Shown: positions 32,152 through 41,201 of the stretch, one piece after another
Layout: every line of letters begins with the position of its first letter
Position numbering within the stretch: the first letter of the stretch is position 1
Source: Pseudomonas sp. BGI-2
GTDB taxonomy: Bacteria > Pseudomonadota > Gammaproteobacteria > Pseudomonadales > Pseudomonadaceae
Assembly: GCF_004310295.1 (NCBI RefSeq)
Contig: NZ_SISB01000027.1
Coordinates: 29,902-93,901, forward strand
Direction: 5' to 3'
Length of the DNA stretch: 64,000 nucleotides
Made by a program: the position numbers and the translations under genes
Notes under the pieces: generated by a model
The model's input: only the letters and a program-made list of their open reading frames with translations
Database searches by the model: none
What the model was told of the DNA's origin: nothing

Positions 32152-33492
32152 ATGAATGTGAGCGTATTCGGTATTGGTTACGTGGGACTTGTCCAAGGCG
32201 CCGCGCTGGCGGAAGTGGGCCACAACGTCCTCTGTGTGGATGTCGACGTCGACAAGGTAAAGGCGTTGAAGGATGGCACGCTACCGCTCTACGAGCCGGG
32301 CCTGAAAAGCCTGGTCCACAACAATTACCAAAGTGGACGACTGCAGTTCGGCACTGACCTTGCCAGCGCTGTCCACCATGGCGATGTGCTGTTGATTGCC
32401 GTTGGCACACCGCCAGACGAAGACGGCTCGGCAGACCTCAAACATGTGTTGAGCGTTGCGCAAACCATCGCGCTGAACATGGACCGGCATCACATCATCG
32501 TCGATAAATCCACCGTCCCCGTCGGGACCGGCGACCGGGTGCGAGCGCACATCGAGCAGGTGCTGGCCGACAACGGTCGCGGCGACCTGACCTTCGACGT
32601 GGTCTCCAATCCCGAGTTTCTCAAGGAAGGCTGCGCGGTCGAAGACTGCATGCGCCCGGACCGGATCATCATCGGCACCGACAGCCAGCACGCCGAAGAG
32701 GTCATGCGAGAACTGTACGAACCGTTCAGTCGCAACCGCGAAAAGATCATCGTCATGGACCTGCGCAGCGCCGAACTGACCAAGTACGCCGCCAACAGCA
32801 TGTTGGCGACCAAGATCAGCTTCATGAACGAAATGGCCAGCCTCGCCGAAAAACTGGGTGCCGATATCGAAATGGTCAGGCATGGCATCGGCTCTGATCC
32901 GCGCATCGGATATCAATTTATCTATCCGGGTGTGGGCTACGGCGGTTCGTGTTTCCCCAAGGACGTCAAGGCGCTGATACACGCCGCCGCCAGTGTCGAC
33001 ATCGACGCTCGGGTACTCAAGGCCGTCCAGTCGCGCAACGACGAACAGAAAGCCAGCCTGTACACCAGGATTTTCAATCACTTCGACGGCGCACTCCGCG
33101 GCAAGACCTTTGCCCTGTGGGGCCTGAGTTTCAAACCCAACACCGACGACATGCGCGAAGCCCCCAGCCGGGTGTTGATGGAAGCCTTGTGGCGCGCCGG
33201 CGCCAGCGTCCAGGCGTTCGACCCCAAAGCCATGGAGGAGGCCCAGCGCATATATGGCTCGCGCGATGACTTGACGCTGGCGGGCACCAAGGAAGCGGCG
33301 CTTAAAAATGCCGACGCCTTGATCATCGTCACCGAGTGGCAATCGTTTCGCGCGCCTGACTTCGACCTGCTCAGCCGGCAGCTCAAGCAACCGCTGATTT
33401 TTGACGGACGCAACTTGTTCGATCCGCAGCGGTTGAGCAAACGCGGCTTTACCTACGTCTCCGTGGGTCGGCAGACCTACCCGGTCATCTGA
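32152..33492 (+). CDS. ugd: UDP-glucose 6-dehydrogenase
   Basis: 446 residues. NAD-binding motif FGIGYVGLV near the N-terminus, the family segments VGTPPDEDGSADL, EFLKEGCAVEDCMRPDR, and catalytic C267 in YGGSCFPKD, then FKPNTDDMREAPS. Oxidises UDP-Glc to UDP-GlcA with two NAD+. This supplies the acidic sugar of the polymer and the substrate for the divergent uronate epimerase. Start: ATG 32152 with GAGG upstream. Confidence 0.95.
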   Translation: MNVSVFGIGYVGLVQGAALAEVGHNVLCVDVDVDKVKALKDGTLPLYEPGLKSLVHNNYQSGRLQFGTDLASAVHHGDVLLIAVGTPPDEDGSADLKHVLSVAQTIALNMDRHHIIVDKSTVPVGTGDRVRAHIEQVLADNGRGDLTFDVVSNPEFLKEGCAVEDCMRPDRIIIGTDSQHAEEVMRELYEPFSRNREKIIVMDLRSAELTKYAANSMLATKISFMNEMASLAEKLGADIEMVRHGIGSDPRIGYQFIYPGVGYGGSCFPKDVKALIHAAASVDIDARVLKAVQSRNDEQKASLYTRIFNHFDGALRGKTFALWGLSFKPNTDDMREAPSRVLMEALWRAGASVQAFDPKAMEEAQRIYGSRDDLTLAGTKEAALKNADALIIVTEWQSFRAPDFDLLSRQLKQPLIFDGRNLFDPQRLSKRGFTYVSVGRQTYPVI

Positions 33493-33505
33493 AGGAAGTC
33501 GCGCC

Positions 33506-34210
33506 ATGATCAGGCTGCAAATAGTCAGGCATTACTCACCGAAGTTACTCGACGCCAACCAGGCCTATTCCTTCATTAACTTTGCTTCTATCGGCTGCCT
33601 TTTCGAACAGGCCCCAGGCACCGTCGCCTACTTTTGCGACGGCATGCTGATGTCGACGTTCATGTCGCGCGTAACCGGCCGCACGATCGGCCGGGTCAGC
33701 TTTGATTTCACGTCGATTGCCGACGCTGTTCTCAGCAGCGCAGAGCAACAGGGCAAGCGCGTGTATTTCGTCGGTGCCCGCCAGGCTGAACTGGATCTGT
33801 TTGTCGGCAAGATCAAAATGCTCTATCCGCGGCTGAGCATCGTCGGTTATCACAACGGCTACTTCGATGCGTCCCAGGCCCGGTGCATTCAGGCCGACAT
33901 CTGCCGCAGCGAAGCAGACATTCTGATCGTCGGCCTGGGTGCCGGGCTGCAGGAGCAGTTCGAACAGGATGCGCTGCGCGCAGGATTTCGGGGTGCTGCC
34001 TTCACCTGTGGCGGGTTCATACGCCAGGAAGCCATGGCCACGCGGCATTACTACCCGCCAGTGATCAATCACCTGCATATGCGCGCGTTTTATCGGATGT
34101 ATCGCGAGCCGCATACGATCAAACGCTACCTCATCGATTACCCCAGCAACTTTTTGCACCTGTTGAGGATGATCGTTCAGCGCAAAGTTGCCATCAGCGT
34201 TGGGGAATGA
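33506..34210 (+). CDS. WecG/TagA/CpsF-family glycosyltransferase
   Basis: 234 residues of the GT26 family. It has the conserved CDGMLMS acidic-glycine element near residue 44, VYFVGARQAELDLF and the DILIVGLGAGLQEQF segment. GT26 enzymes add a sugar (ManNAcA, GlcNAc or Glc depending on type) to a lipid-linked acceptor, often as an early step of the repeat unit. Start: ATG 33506 with AAGGA about 9 bases upstream; stop overlaps an ATG of the next gene. Confidence 0.85.
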   Translation: MIRLQIVRHYSPKLLDANQAYSFINFASIGCLFEQAPGTVAYFCDGMLMSTFMSRVTGRTIGRVSFDFTSIADAVLSSAEQQGKRVYFVGARQAELDLFVGKIKMLYPRLSIVGYHNGYFDASQARCIQADICRSEADILIVGLGAGLQEQFEQDALRAGFRGAAFTCGGFIRQEAMATRHYYPPVINHLHMRAFYRMYREPHTIKRYLIDYPSNFLHLLRMIVQRKVAISVGE

Positions 34211-34212
34211 CC

Positions 34213-35295
34213 ATGCACATCCTGTTCATTCTCAAGGACTTCAAATCGGGTGGCGGCGTCGAGCGCGTCCAGCAACGGTTGTCCGAGCAGTTTCTCAAGG
34301 ATGGCCAGCGCGTGAGTTTTTTCGTCATGAACGGTGACACGCCGGACACCGAGGGTGTGCAAACGCTCGCCAGCGGCAGCGGTGCCGGCATCGTCGGCCT
34401 GCTCAAGTCCATTGTGCTGTTGCGCCGGCTCATTCACCGAGAGGGCGTTACCCACCTCATTTCCGCCAAGGAGCAGGCCAATCTCTGCACCTGGTTCGCC
34501 ACCCTGGGCCGTCCTTGCAAAGTCATCTATAGCCGCCACGCGGCACTGGATTGCACTGAACAGAAAACCGGCCCTTCAAGCCTGCGCCTGCTCTATTCGT
34601 TGTACCTCTGCGGCAGCGGCAAGGTGGTAACGGTCTCCATAGCCTTGCGCCAGTCCCTCGTCGACTGGATGCCCTGGGGTCGGCAACGGATCCGCTATTG
34701 CCCCAACGCCGTCGTCACCGAACAACTGCTTCAAGCCGCCCAAGCGCCGCTGCCCGCGGATTTACCCCGCGACTATTGGTTGAGCGTGGGCCGACTGGTG
34801 GAACCTAAAGGGTTTCATCTGTTGCTGGATGCCTACGCCCTGGCGTTGCGCAGCGAAGCATTGCCGGACCTGGCGATCGTCGGTGACGGTCCCTTGCTCG
34901 ACGCACTGACCACTCAGGCAAGCCGACTGGGCATCACGCACCGGGTGCATTTCACCGGTTTCATGAGCAACCCCTATCCGCTGCTGAAGCACGCACGGCT
35001 GTTCATTCTGAGCTCCGTGCAGGAAGGCATGCCGACCGTCCTGATCGAAGCGCTGGCACTGGGTACGCCTGTGCTGGCATGCGACTGCGAGACCGGGCCC
35101 AGGGAATTGCTGGACAACGGTCGACTGGGTCAACTGGTCGCCGTCAACGATGTACCGGCGTTGGCGCGGGGAATGCTTCAAAGCCTGGCGGCACAGAGCG
35201 GCGTTGCACCCAGCGCAAAAATGCTCAGTGACGCCATCCATCCGTACACCAGCCAGTACGCCGCGCAAGCGTATTACCAGGTATGGAACCAATGA
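34213..35295 (+). CDS. GT4-family glycosyltransferase
   Basis: 360 residues, GT-B fold. It begins MHILFILKDFKSGGGVERV and the C-terminal nucleotide-sugar site has YWLSVGRLVEPKGFHLLLDA, VGDGPLLDAL and SSVQEGMPTVLIEALALGTPV, the retaining GT4 EX7E motif. ATG 34213 is used, with GGGGA at 6 bases; an ATG at 34207 overlaps the preceding stop. Adds one sugar of the repeat unit on the cytosolic face. Confidence 0.9.
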   Translation: MHILFILKDFKSGGGVERVQQRLSEQFLKDGQRVSFFVMNGDTPDTEGVQTLASGSGAGIVGLLKSIVLLRRLIHREGVTHLISAKEQANLCTWFATLGRPCKVIYSRHAALDCTEQKTGPSSLRLLYSLYLCGSGKVVTVSIALRQSLVDWMPWGRQRIRYCPNAVVTEQLLQAAQAPLPADLPRDYWLSVGRLVEPKGFHLLLDAYALALRSEALPDLAIVGDGPLLDALTTQASRLGITHRVHFTGFMSNPYPLLKHARLFILSSVQEGMPTVLIEALALGTPVLACDCETGPRELLDNGRLGQLVAVNDVPALARGMLQSLAAQSGVAPSAKMLSDAIHPYTSQYAAQAYYQVWNQ

Positions 35296-36404
35296 AAAAG
35301 TTGCTGATTATCCTGCATGACCTCAGCGCAGGCGGGGCTGAAAAAATGATGACGCGCCTCGCCGGTGCCCTGGTCGACGCAGGCAATGACGTGACATTGC
35401 TGATGCTCACCGGCGGCGGCTTCCATGCGGCGAACCTCGACCCGCGCGTCAAGAAAGTCGAATTGCAAAGCCAGCGCACCGCCCGTGCGGTGCCGGCCCT
35501 CGCGCGATTTCTGCGCGCCAATCGCTTCGACGCACAACTGGCGGCCCTCACTCACGTCAACGTGGTGGCCATCATCGCCGCCTCATTGTCAGGGACACTG
35601 GCACGGCTGCACGTCAGCGAACGCAACACGTTTTCCCATGACAAGCACGTTAACCAAGGCTTCATGGTGCGGCAGGCGTATCGGGTGGCACCGCTGTTGT
35701 ATCGGCTCATCCCCAATCCGGTGATCTGCGTCTCGCGAGGCGTCGCCCAGGACCTGGTCGACACCACCCTTGCACGTCTGAAGGACGTGACCATTGCCGA
35801 CAATCCGGTCCTCGACGACGACTTTCGCGACAAGCCGCCGGGGCGGCCTAGCCACCGCTGGTTGCTGCAAAAGTCCAGCCCGGTGATTGTCGCCGTGGGG
35901 CGCCTCGCCCCGCAAAAAGGCTTTGATACCTTGATCAACGCCTTCGCGAGGTTGCCCGACGCCAACGTTCGCCTGGTCATTTTTGGCGAAGGCGCGCTCA
36001 GGGCGCAGTTGCTTGAGCAGGCACGCACGCTGGGCGTGGCCGACCGGTTCGACGTGCCAGGCTACACCCGCGATCCAATGGCAGAAGTGGCCGCGGCCGA
36101 CTGCTTTGTACTGTCGTCACGTTTCGAGGGCAGCCCCAACGCGCTGGTAGAGGCCTTGTCCACTGGCACCCCGGTGGTGTCGACCCGCTGCCCCCATGGC
36201 CCGCAAGACATTCTCATCGGTGGCCTCGTCGCGCCGCTGGTGGCCGTCGACGACCCAAGCGCATTGGCGCAGGCCATCGCCCTGCAACTCTCGACACCGC
36301 GAGACCTGCAACGCCAGTCCCGCATCGATGCCGCCGCGCGTTTCATGAATGCCAGCGCGGTAGAAACCTACCTCGCCGCGTTGCTCCGGAGGCCATCGCC
36401 ATGA
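35292..36404 (+). CDS. GT4-family glycosyltransferase
   Basis: 370 residues, GT-B fold. N-terminus KKLLIILHDLSAGGAEKMMTR; donor site VIVAVGRLAPQKGFDTLI, VIFGEGALRAQL and SSRFEGSPNALVEALSTGTPV with the GT4 E-x7-E. ATG 35292 overlaps the previous gene's stop by four bases (ATGA), and its own stop overlaps the next start. The tight coupling indicates the glycosyltransferases are made in fixed ratio. Confidence 0.9.
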   Translation: MKKLLIILHDLSAGGAEKMMTRLAGALVDAGNDVTLLMLTGGGFHAANLDPRVKKVELQSQRTARAVPALARFLRANRFDAQLAALTHVNVVAIIAASLSGTLARLHVSERNTFSHDKHVNQGFMVRQAYRVAPLLYRLIPNPVICVSRGVAQDLVDTTLARLKDVTIADNPVLDDDFRDKPPGRPSHRWLLQKSSPVIVAVGRLAPQKGFDTLINAFARLPDANVRLVIFGEGALRAQLLEQARTLGVADRFDVPGYTRDPMAEVAAADCFVLSSRFEGSPNALVEALSTGTPVVSTRCPHGPQDILIGGLVAPLVAVDDPSALAQAIALQLSTPRDLQRQSRIDAAARFMNASAVETYLAALLRRPSP

Positions 36405-37714
36405 GCACACTGGAAATCAGATATTCCACGCTACGCGACGCCTTCACGTTGTTCGGCGTGCTGTTCTACATCCAGGTGATTACGTTTGTCCTCAGTCTGG
36501 GTGGCGCCCCCAGCTTCGGCGACATCGATAAAGACCTCGAAGGCAACGTCGCCAACCAGATCTGCGGTCTCATCACACTGCTGGTGCCCTTGTTCTTCTT
36601 CATCCGCAACAAGGTGTTCCTCAGCAAAACCTTTTACCGCAGCAACTTCTTTCTGCTGATGTTCATGCTCTGTGTCATCGCATCGATCGGCTGGTCCCAC
36701 GACCCGATGCTGAGTTTCAAGCGGATTATCGCGATGCTCAGCGTGGTGTTTTTTGCCGGTTTCATTGCCTACAACTACCCCCTTGAAAAAATCACCTTCA
36801 TGCTCGGCTGTGCCATCGGCGTGGCTGCGTTGATCGGGTTGATGCTCGCCGTGGTCATGCCTGACGTCGCGTTCTTGTCCGGTGGCATTCGCGACGGCGC
36901 ATTCAAGGGGGTTTTCGCCGAAAAGAACGCTGGGGCAAGGCTCAACGCAATCGCCATCCTGCTGTTGCTGCCGATGATCCGCCAACGCAACCGCTGGGCC
37001 CTGTTCTGCTCGTTTTTTTCGCTGATCGCGATCTTGCTCGCCCAGTCGGCGACCGGCGTGGCATTGATCATTTCCGGTACGGTGAGCTACTGGTATTTCC
37101 TCACCCTGATCCGCTTGCGTATCAACCGCTCGCAGTGGCTGTTCTTCGGTTGCACGCTGGTGTTTCTGCTGGCTTGCCTGTTGCTGTACAGCCACGTTGC
37201 GTGGCTGGTGGAGATCGCCGGTCGCGATCCGTCGCTCACTGACCGCACGTTGATCTGGGAGCTGCTCGCGCCGTTTGTCGATCAACAATGGTTCAAGGGT
37301 TACGGCTTCGGTGCCTTCTGGGCCAGCCCCGATGCCAATGCTTTCATCCATCGCTGGGGCTACATCGGCAACGCCCACAGCGGCTACGTGGAGACCCTGC
37401 TCAACGGCGGCGCTATCCAGTTGACTGCGCTGGCGTTGCTGCTGGGCGAAGCGCTGCTCAAACAATACCGCGCCGTGACGGCGAACCAGGCGGCACGGTT
37501 TCGCGCCAGCGCCCTGGTCATCATCGGCCTGTTCGTCGTCACCAATTATGTGGCGTACGTGATTCCCAACTATCGCTCCGCCGAGTTCCTGGTGTTCTGC
37601 ACTTTGGCCCTGTCCTTTCGGCATCACCACGCGACATTCCCCGAGTTATCACCGACAGCCCTGCGTCAGCGTCCGTCTGGCGAGGGTTTAGCGCGCGATT
37701 CAGCCCAGGCGTGA
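36401..37714 (+). CDS. Wzy-type polymerase (O-antigen ligase-like family)
   Basis: 437 residues with about 10-11 hydrophobic spans. The large periplasmic loop has SLTDRTLIWELLAPFVDQQ and GYGFGAFW, then HSGYVETLLNGG, the Wzy_C signature. In this operon it should polymerise the lipid-linked repeat units on the periplasmic side. Its start overlaps the preceding stop (ATGA). Confidence 0.88.
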   Translation: MSTLEIRYSTLRDAFTLFGVLFYIQVITFVLSLGGAPSFGDIDKDLEGNVANQICGLITLLVPLFFFIRNKVFLSKTFYRSNFFLLMFMLCVIASIGWSHDPMLSFKRIIAMLSVVFFAGFIAYNYPLEKITFMLGCAIGVAALIGLMLAVVMPDVAFLSGGIRDGAFKGVFAEKNAGARLNAIAILLLLPMIRQRNRWALFCSFFSLIAILLAQSATGVALIISGTVSYWYFLTLIRLRINRSQWLFFGCTLVFLLACLLLYSHVAWLVEIAGRDPSLTDRTLIWELLAPFVDQQWFKGYGFGAFWASPDANAFIHRWGYIGNAHSGYVETLLNGGAIQLTALALLLGEALLKQYRAVTANQAARFRASALVIIGLFVVTNYVAYVIPNYRSAEFLVFCTLALSFRHHHATFPELSPTALRQRPSGEGLARDSAQA

Positions 37715-37731
37715 CAAAAGGAGAAACACCC

Positions 37732-38685
37732 GTGCCCAAACAAGCCTCCCCTTTAGCGCACTCAGTGTGCGTCGTGATCCCGATGTACAACGGAGCCGGC
37801 AGCATCGAGCAAACGCTGGCGTCCCTGGTCGGGCAAACCCGACTGCCCGATCACGTCATCGTCATCGACGATGGTTCCACCGATGACGGACCACAACGGG
37901 TCAGAGACTTCGTGGCGCCGTTCCGCTTGACGCTGTTGCAACAAGCCAACGAAGGCCAGGCCAGTGCCCGCAACCACGGATTGCGGCACAGTGAAGAGAC
38001 GTTTGTGGCGCTTCTCGATGCCGATGATCAATTTCGTCCGCAAAAGCTCGAGCAGCAATTGGCGCTGTACGACGAACTCACTCGTCAGGGACGGCCGGTG
38101 GGGCTGATCGACTGCTACACGCAGGTCAATTACAGCGACGGCAGGCGGCAGCTGGACAACCACCTCAAGAACGGCAGGCATTTCGACGATTTCATCCACG
38201 CCAACGTCCTCAATGGCGTATCCACCGCGCTGGTCAAGCGCGAGGTGATCATGCAGTACGGCGGCTTCGATGCCAGCCTGCGTTACTCCGAAGACCGCTT
38301 CATGTGGACCCGGATCGCCGAACACTGGGAGGTCCACACGGTGCCGCAGGTGCTGCTGGAGCGCACAGTCAACGGCGGTAACATGACCGCGCAACCGAAA
38401 AAGTACTATGCGAACAAAATCAGGTTCATCGACGTGTACCTCGCCCGCTATGGCGCGCAGCTCAGCAAGCAGCAACGGATCGATTTCGTGCTGGGCAACC
38501 ACACCGATTTTCTCAATGCCTTTTCCCGACGTGGCGAGCATGCCGAGGTGATCGGCGTGTACCGGCGAATGCTGGAGTATTCCTGGCAAACGCTGATCTT
38601 CGCCAACGGCAAACCGACCTTGCGCTACCTCTATGCCTGCGCCCGAACCTTGCGCAAGACAACGGCATCAACCACCGCTCATTGA
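37732..38685 (+). CDS. GT2-family glycosyltransferase
   Basis: 317 residues, GT-A fold. VCVVIPMYNGAGSIEQTLASL and VIVIDDGSTDDG form the nucleotide site, LLDADDQF is the DxD metal site, and YSEDRFMWTRI carries the likely catalytic base region. Start is GTG 37732 with AGGAG 8 bases upstream; the upstream in-frame text belongs to the Wzy gene in another frame. Inverting enzyme of the repeat-unit assembly. Confidence 0.9.
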   Translation: MPKQASPLAHSVCVVIPMYNGAGSIEQTLASLVGQTRLPDHVIVIDDGSTDDGPQRVRDFVAPFRLTLLQQANEGQASARNHGLRHSEETFVALLDADDQFRPQKLEQQLALYDELTRQGRPVGLIDCYTQVNYSDGRRQLDNHLKNGRHFDDFIHANVLNGVSTALVKREVIMQYGGFDASLRYSEDRFMWTRIAEHWEVHTVPQVLLERTVNGGNMTAQPKKYYANKIRFIDVYLARYGAQLSKQQRIDFVLGNHTDFLNAFSRRGEHAEVIGVYRRMLEYSWQTLIFANGKPTLRYLYACARTLRKTTASTTAH

Positions 38686-38698
38686 ACCGGTATCCGCC

Positions 38699-40117
38699 AT
38701 GGCCAATCACCGTCTGGTGACATTGATCTGGATCTTCACCGAGAAATTCGGCCTGATCTTCCTGTCGATGATTACCTTTGTCGCGTATGCCAGGCTGCTG
38801 TCGCCTGCAGAGTTGGGTGTGGGCACAGTCATCATCGCCATCGTCGAGTTGATCGGCCTGGTGTATTCGTCGGTTTTGGAAGACCCGCTGGTACGACTCG
38901 AACGGTTAGAGGACAAACACATCACCACGGCGTTCTGGGCAGCGGTGCTCGTCAGCCTGATGTCCATCGTCCTCATCTCGGGCGCAGCGATGCTGTACAC
39001 GCCCGATCCGGTGCTGCAATGGATGACGGCGGTGGCCTCAGTGAAAATCCTGTTCACCATGATGGCGCGGGTCTATGTGGCGCAAATGCGCCGCAGCGGT
39101 AACTTCAGGATGCTGGCGTCACGCACGTTGCTGGGCAAGGTGTGTGGTGGTGTCGGCGGCATCGCTGTCGCGCTGTGGGGGTTGGGGGCCTGGGCGGTCG
39201 TTGCCCAGGCACTGATCATGGAGTTCGTCTCCATCATCGTATTGATGCGCTCAGATCCGCGACGCATTGCCTTTCATATCGACGGCCCGGTCTTGCGCGA
39301 ACTGTTGAAGTCCGGAGCGCCGGTTGCCGTCAACGCGCTGAGTTCGCAAGCGCTGCAACGCGGGGTCAATGTGGTCCTGGGCATGACGGCCGGCACCAAC
39401 GCGGTGGGCATGTTCAACATGGCGATGCGCATCATCGATCTGCCGCGTACGGCGATCTACCACGGTCTGATCAGTTATGCGCTGCCGGTGTTTGCCCGGC
39501 GTAGCGAAGATCCATCACGGTTGCGCGCGATCATCAGCGATTCGACCGCCGTCAGCGGCTTCCTGCTGACGCCTCTGTTCATCGGCATCGCACTCACGGC
39601 GCACGACGTGATCCTGTTGATCTTCGGCGCCAAATGGACCGAGGCCATTCCCCTGCTGCAAGTGCTGGCGTGCACCGCCGCCATCGGCAATACCGCCATG
39701 TATGCCACGACCGCGCTGATCGCCGTCAATCGCAGCCACCTGACCATCAAGGCCGAAGTGGCAACCACGGTACTGTCACTGGCGCTGGTTTACAGCTTCG
39801 GCAGTCTTTATGGCGGCATGGCGGCCGCCCTCGCTCTGCTGGCGAGGATGCTGATCATCACGCCGCTGCAAATCCGCGGACTCAACACGGCCATCGGTTA
39901 TGGCTGGCACCGGTTCTTCGACGCCAATTACCGCAGCGTGATTGCCTCGCTCGTCATGGCAGCAACCGTCCTGATGGTCGCTCCCCGAATGGGTTTTCAA
40001 GGCTATCTGAACCTGATTTGCACCATCGGTATTGGCGCCCTGAGCTATGCCGTGGCGTACAGCGTATTGCACCCGCGCTGGCCGCAAGAATTCAAAACGG
40101 TTTTCACCGCCCGCTGA
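38699..40117 (+). CDS. Wzx-type oligosaccharide flippase
   Basis: 472 residues with about 12-14 hydrophobic spans of the polysaccharide-transporter (PST/MOP) family. N-terminus LIWIFTEKFGLIFLSMITFVAYARLLSPAELGVG is typical: the amphipathic start and the P-x-x-(F/L)-G turn. It should flip the lipid-linked repeat unit across the inner membrane for Wzy. Start: ATG 38699, 14 bases after the GT2 stop. Confidence 0.9.
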   Translation: MANHRLVTLIWIFTEKFGLIFLSMITFVAYARLLSPAELGVGTVIIAIVELIGLVYSSVLEDPLVRLERLEDKHITTAFWAAVLVSLMSIVLISGAAMLYTPDPVLQWMTAVASVKILFTMMARVYVAQMRRSGNFRMLASRTLLGKVCGGVGGIAVALWGLGAWAVVAQALIMEFVSIIVLMRSDPRRIAFHIDGPVLRELLKSGAPVAVNALSSQALQRGVNVVLGMTAGTNAVGMFNMAMRIIDLPRTAIYHGLISYALPVFARRSEDPSRLRAIISDSTAVSGFLLTPLFIGIALTAHDVILLIFGAKWTEAIPLLQVLACTAAIGNTAMYATTALIAVNRSHLTIKAEVATTVLSLALVYSFGSLYGGMAAALALLARMLIITPLQIRGLNTAIGYGWHRFFDANYRSVIASLVMAATVLMVAPRMGFQGYLNLICTIGIGALSYAVAYSVLHPRWPQEFKTVFTAR

Positions 40118-40145
40118 ATTCCCCCTGAGACAGGAACACCTCACC

Positions 40146-41201
40146 ATGCCTAAAACCACGCTTATTACTGGCGGGGCCGGCTACATCGGTTCCCATACTG
40201 CCCTGGCGCTTATCAATGCCGGGCACTCTGTGCTGGTGCTCGACAACCTGTGCAACAGCTGTCGAGAGTGCATCGCGCGTCTTGAGCTGCTGACCCACAC
40301 CCGGGTCGATTTCATCAATGGCGACATTGGCGACTCGATCTTGCTCGACAAGATTTTCAGCCGTTACGACGTCGATGCCGTGGTGCATTTTGCGAGCCTC
40401 AAATCCGTCGAAGAAAGCATTCGCAAGCCTTTGGACTATTACGCCAACAACGTCGCCGGGACACTCAATCTTTGCCGGGCGATGGTGCGTCATGAAGTGT
40501 TCAATCTGGTGTTCAGCTCCTCGGCGACGGTGTACGGCGACCCTGCGCAAATCCCGATCCTGGAAGACATCGGCACCGGCAAACCGGTCAATCCCTATGG
40601 CCGCACCAAACTCATGATCGAGGAATTGCTCACCGACCTGTGCCACGCGGATCCACGCTGGAGCATTGCCTTGTTGCGCTACTTCAACCCGATCGGCGCC
40701 CACGAAAGCGGAATGATCGGCGAAGACCCCAGCGGCCGCCCCGCCAATTTGCTGCCGTGCCTGACCCAGGTTGCGATCGGACGGATTCCCGAACTCACGG
40801 TGTACGGCTGCGACTATCCCACCGTGGACGGAACCTGCGTGCGCGATTACATCCATGTGGTCGACCTTGCCATCGGCCACCTCAAGGCGCTGGAGGTATT
40901 GCAGGGCAAAGGGGGCATCAACGCCTGGAACCTGGGCACCGGCATCGGCTACAGCGTGCTGCAGATTATCCAGAGTTTCGAGGACATTACCGGCATCACC
41001 ATCCCCTACCGCTTCGCCCCGCGACGTGCCGGTGACATCGCCAAATGCTGGGCGGACCCGAGCAAGGCAGGACGTGAGCTGGGCTGGAGCGCGCAACGCG
41101 ACCTGGAACAGATGATCGTCGATACCTGGCGGTGGCAGTCGCGCAATCCGCAGGGGTATCAGTCGTCCCTCGACATACCGGCCCTGATGACGGCGAAGTA
41201 A
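40146..41201 (+). CDS. galE: UDP-glucose 4-epimerase
   Basis: 351 residues. TLITGGAGYIGSHTA at the N-terminus, VLDNLCNS, FASLKSVEES, SSSATVYGDP and catalytic YGRTK, then NPIGAHESGMIGEDP and RDYIHVVDLA, all GalE hallmarks. Interconverts UDP-Glc and UDP-Gal (or the GlcNAc forms), so galactose is probably in the polymer. The stop TAA shares its last base with the next ATG. Confidence 0.93.
   Translation: MPKTTLITGGAGYIGSHTALALINAGHSVLVLDNLCNSCRECIARLELLTHTRVDFINGDIGDSILLDKIFSRYDVDAVVHFASLKSVEESIRKPLDYYANNVAGTLNLCRAMVRHEVFNLVFSSSATVYGDPAQIPILEDIGTGKPVNPYGRTKLMIEELLTDLCHADPRWSIALLRYFNPIGAHESGMIGEDPSGRPANLLPCLTQVAIGRIPELTVYGCDYPTVDGTCVRDYIHVVDLAIGHLKALEVLQGKGGINAWNLGTGIGYSVLQIIQSFEDITGITIPYRFAPRRAGDIAKCWADPSKAGRELGWSAQRDLEQMIVDTWRWQSRNPQGYQSSLDIPALMTAK

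Noticed and set aside
32281..33507. 408-codon minus-strand frame opposite ugd
   Set aside because: Mirror of a strongly conserved enzyme gene.
36431..37630. 399-codon minus-strand frame opposite the Wzy gene
   Set aside because: Gln/His/Glu-rich mirror of a hydrophobic membrane protein; no start signal.
37288..37731. Upstream in-frame extension of the GT2 frame into the wzy gene
   Set aside because: Shadow of wzy; GTG 37732 with AGGAG fits the start of the GT2 fold.
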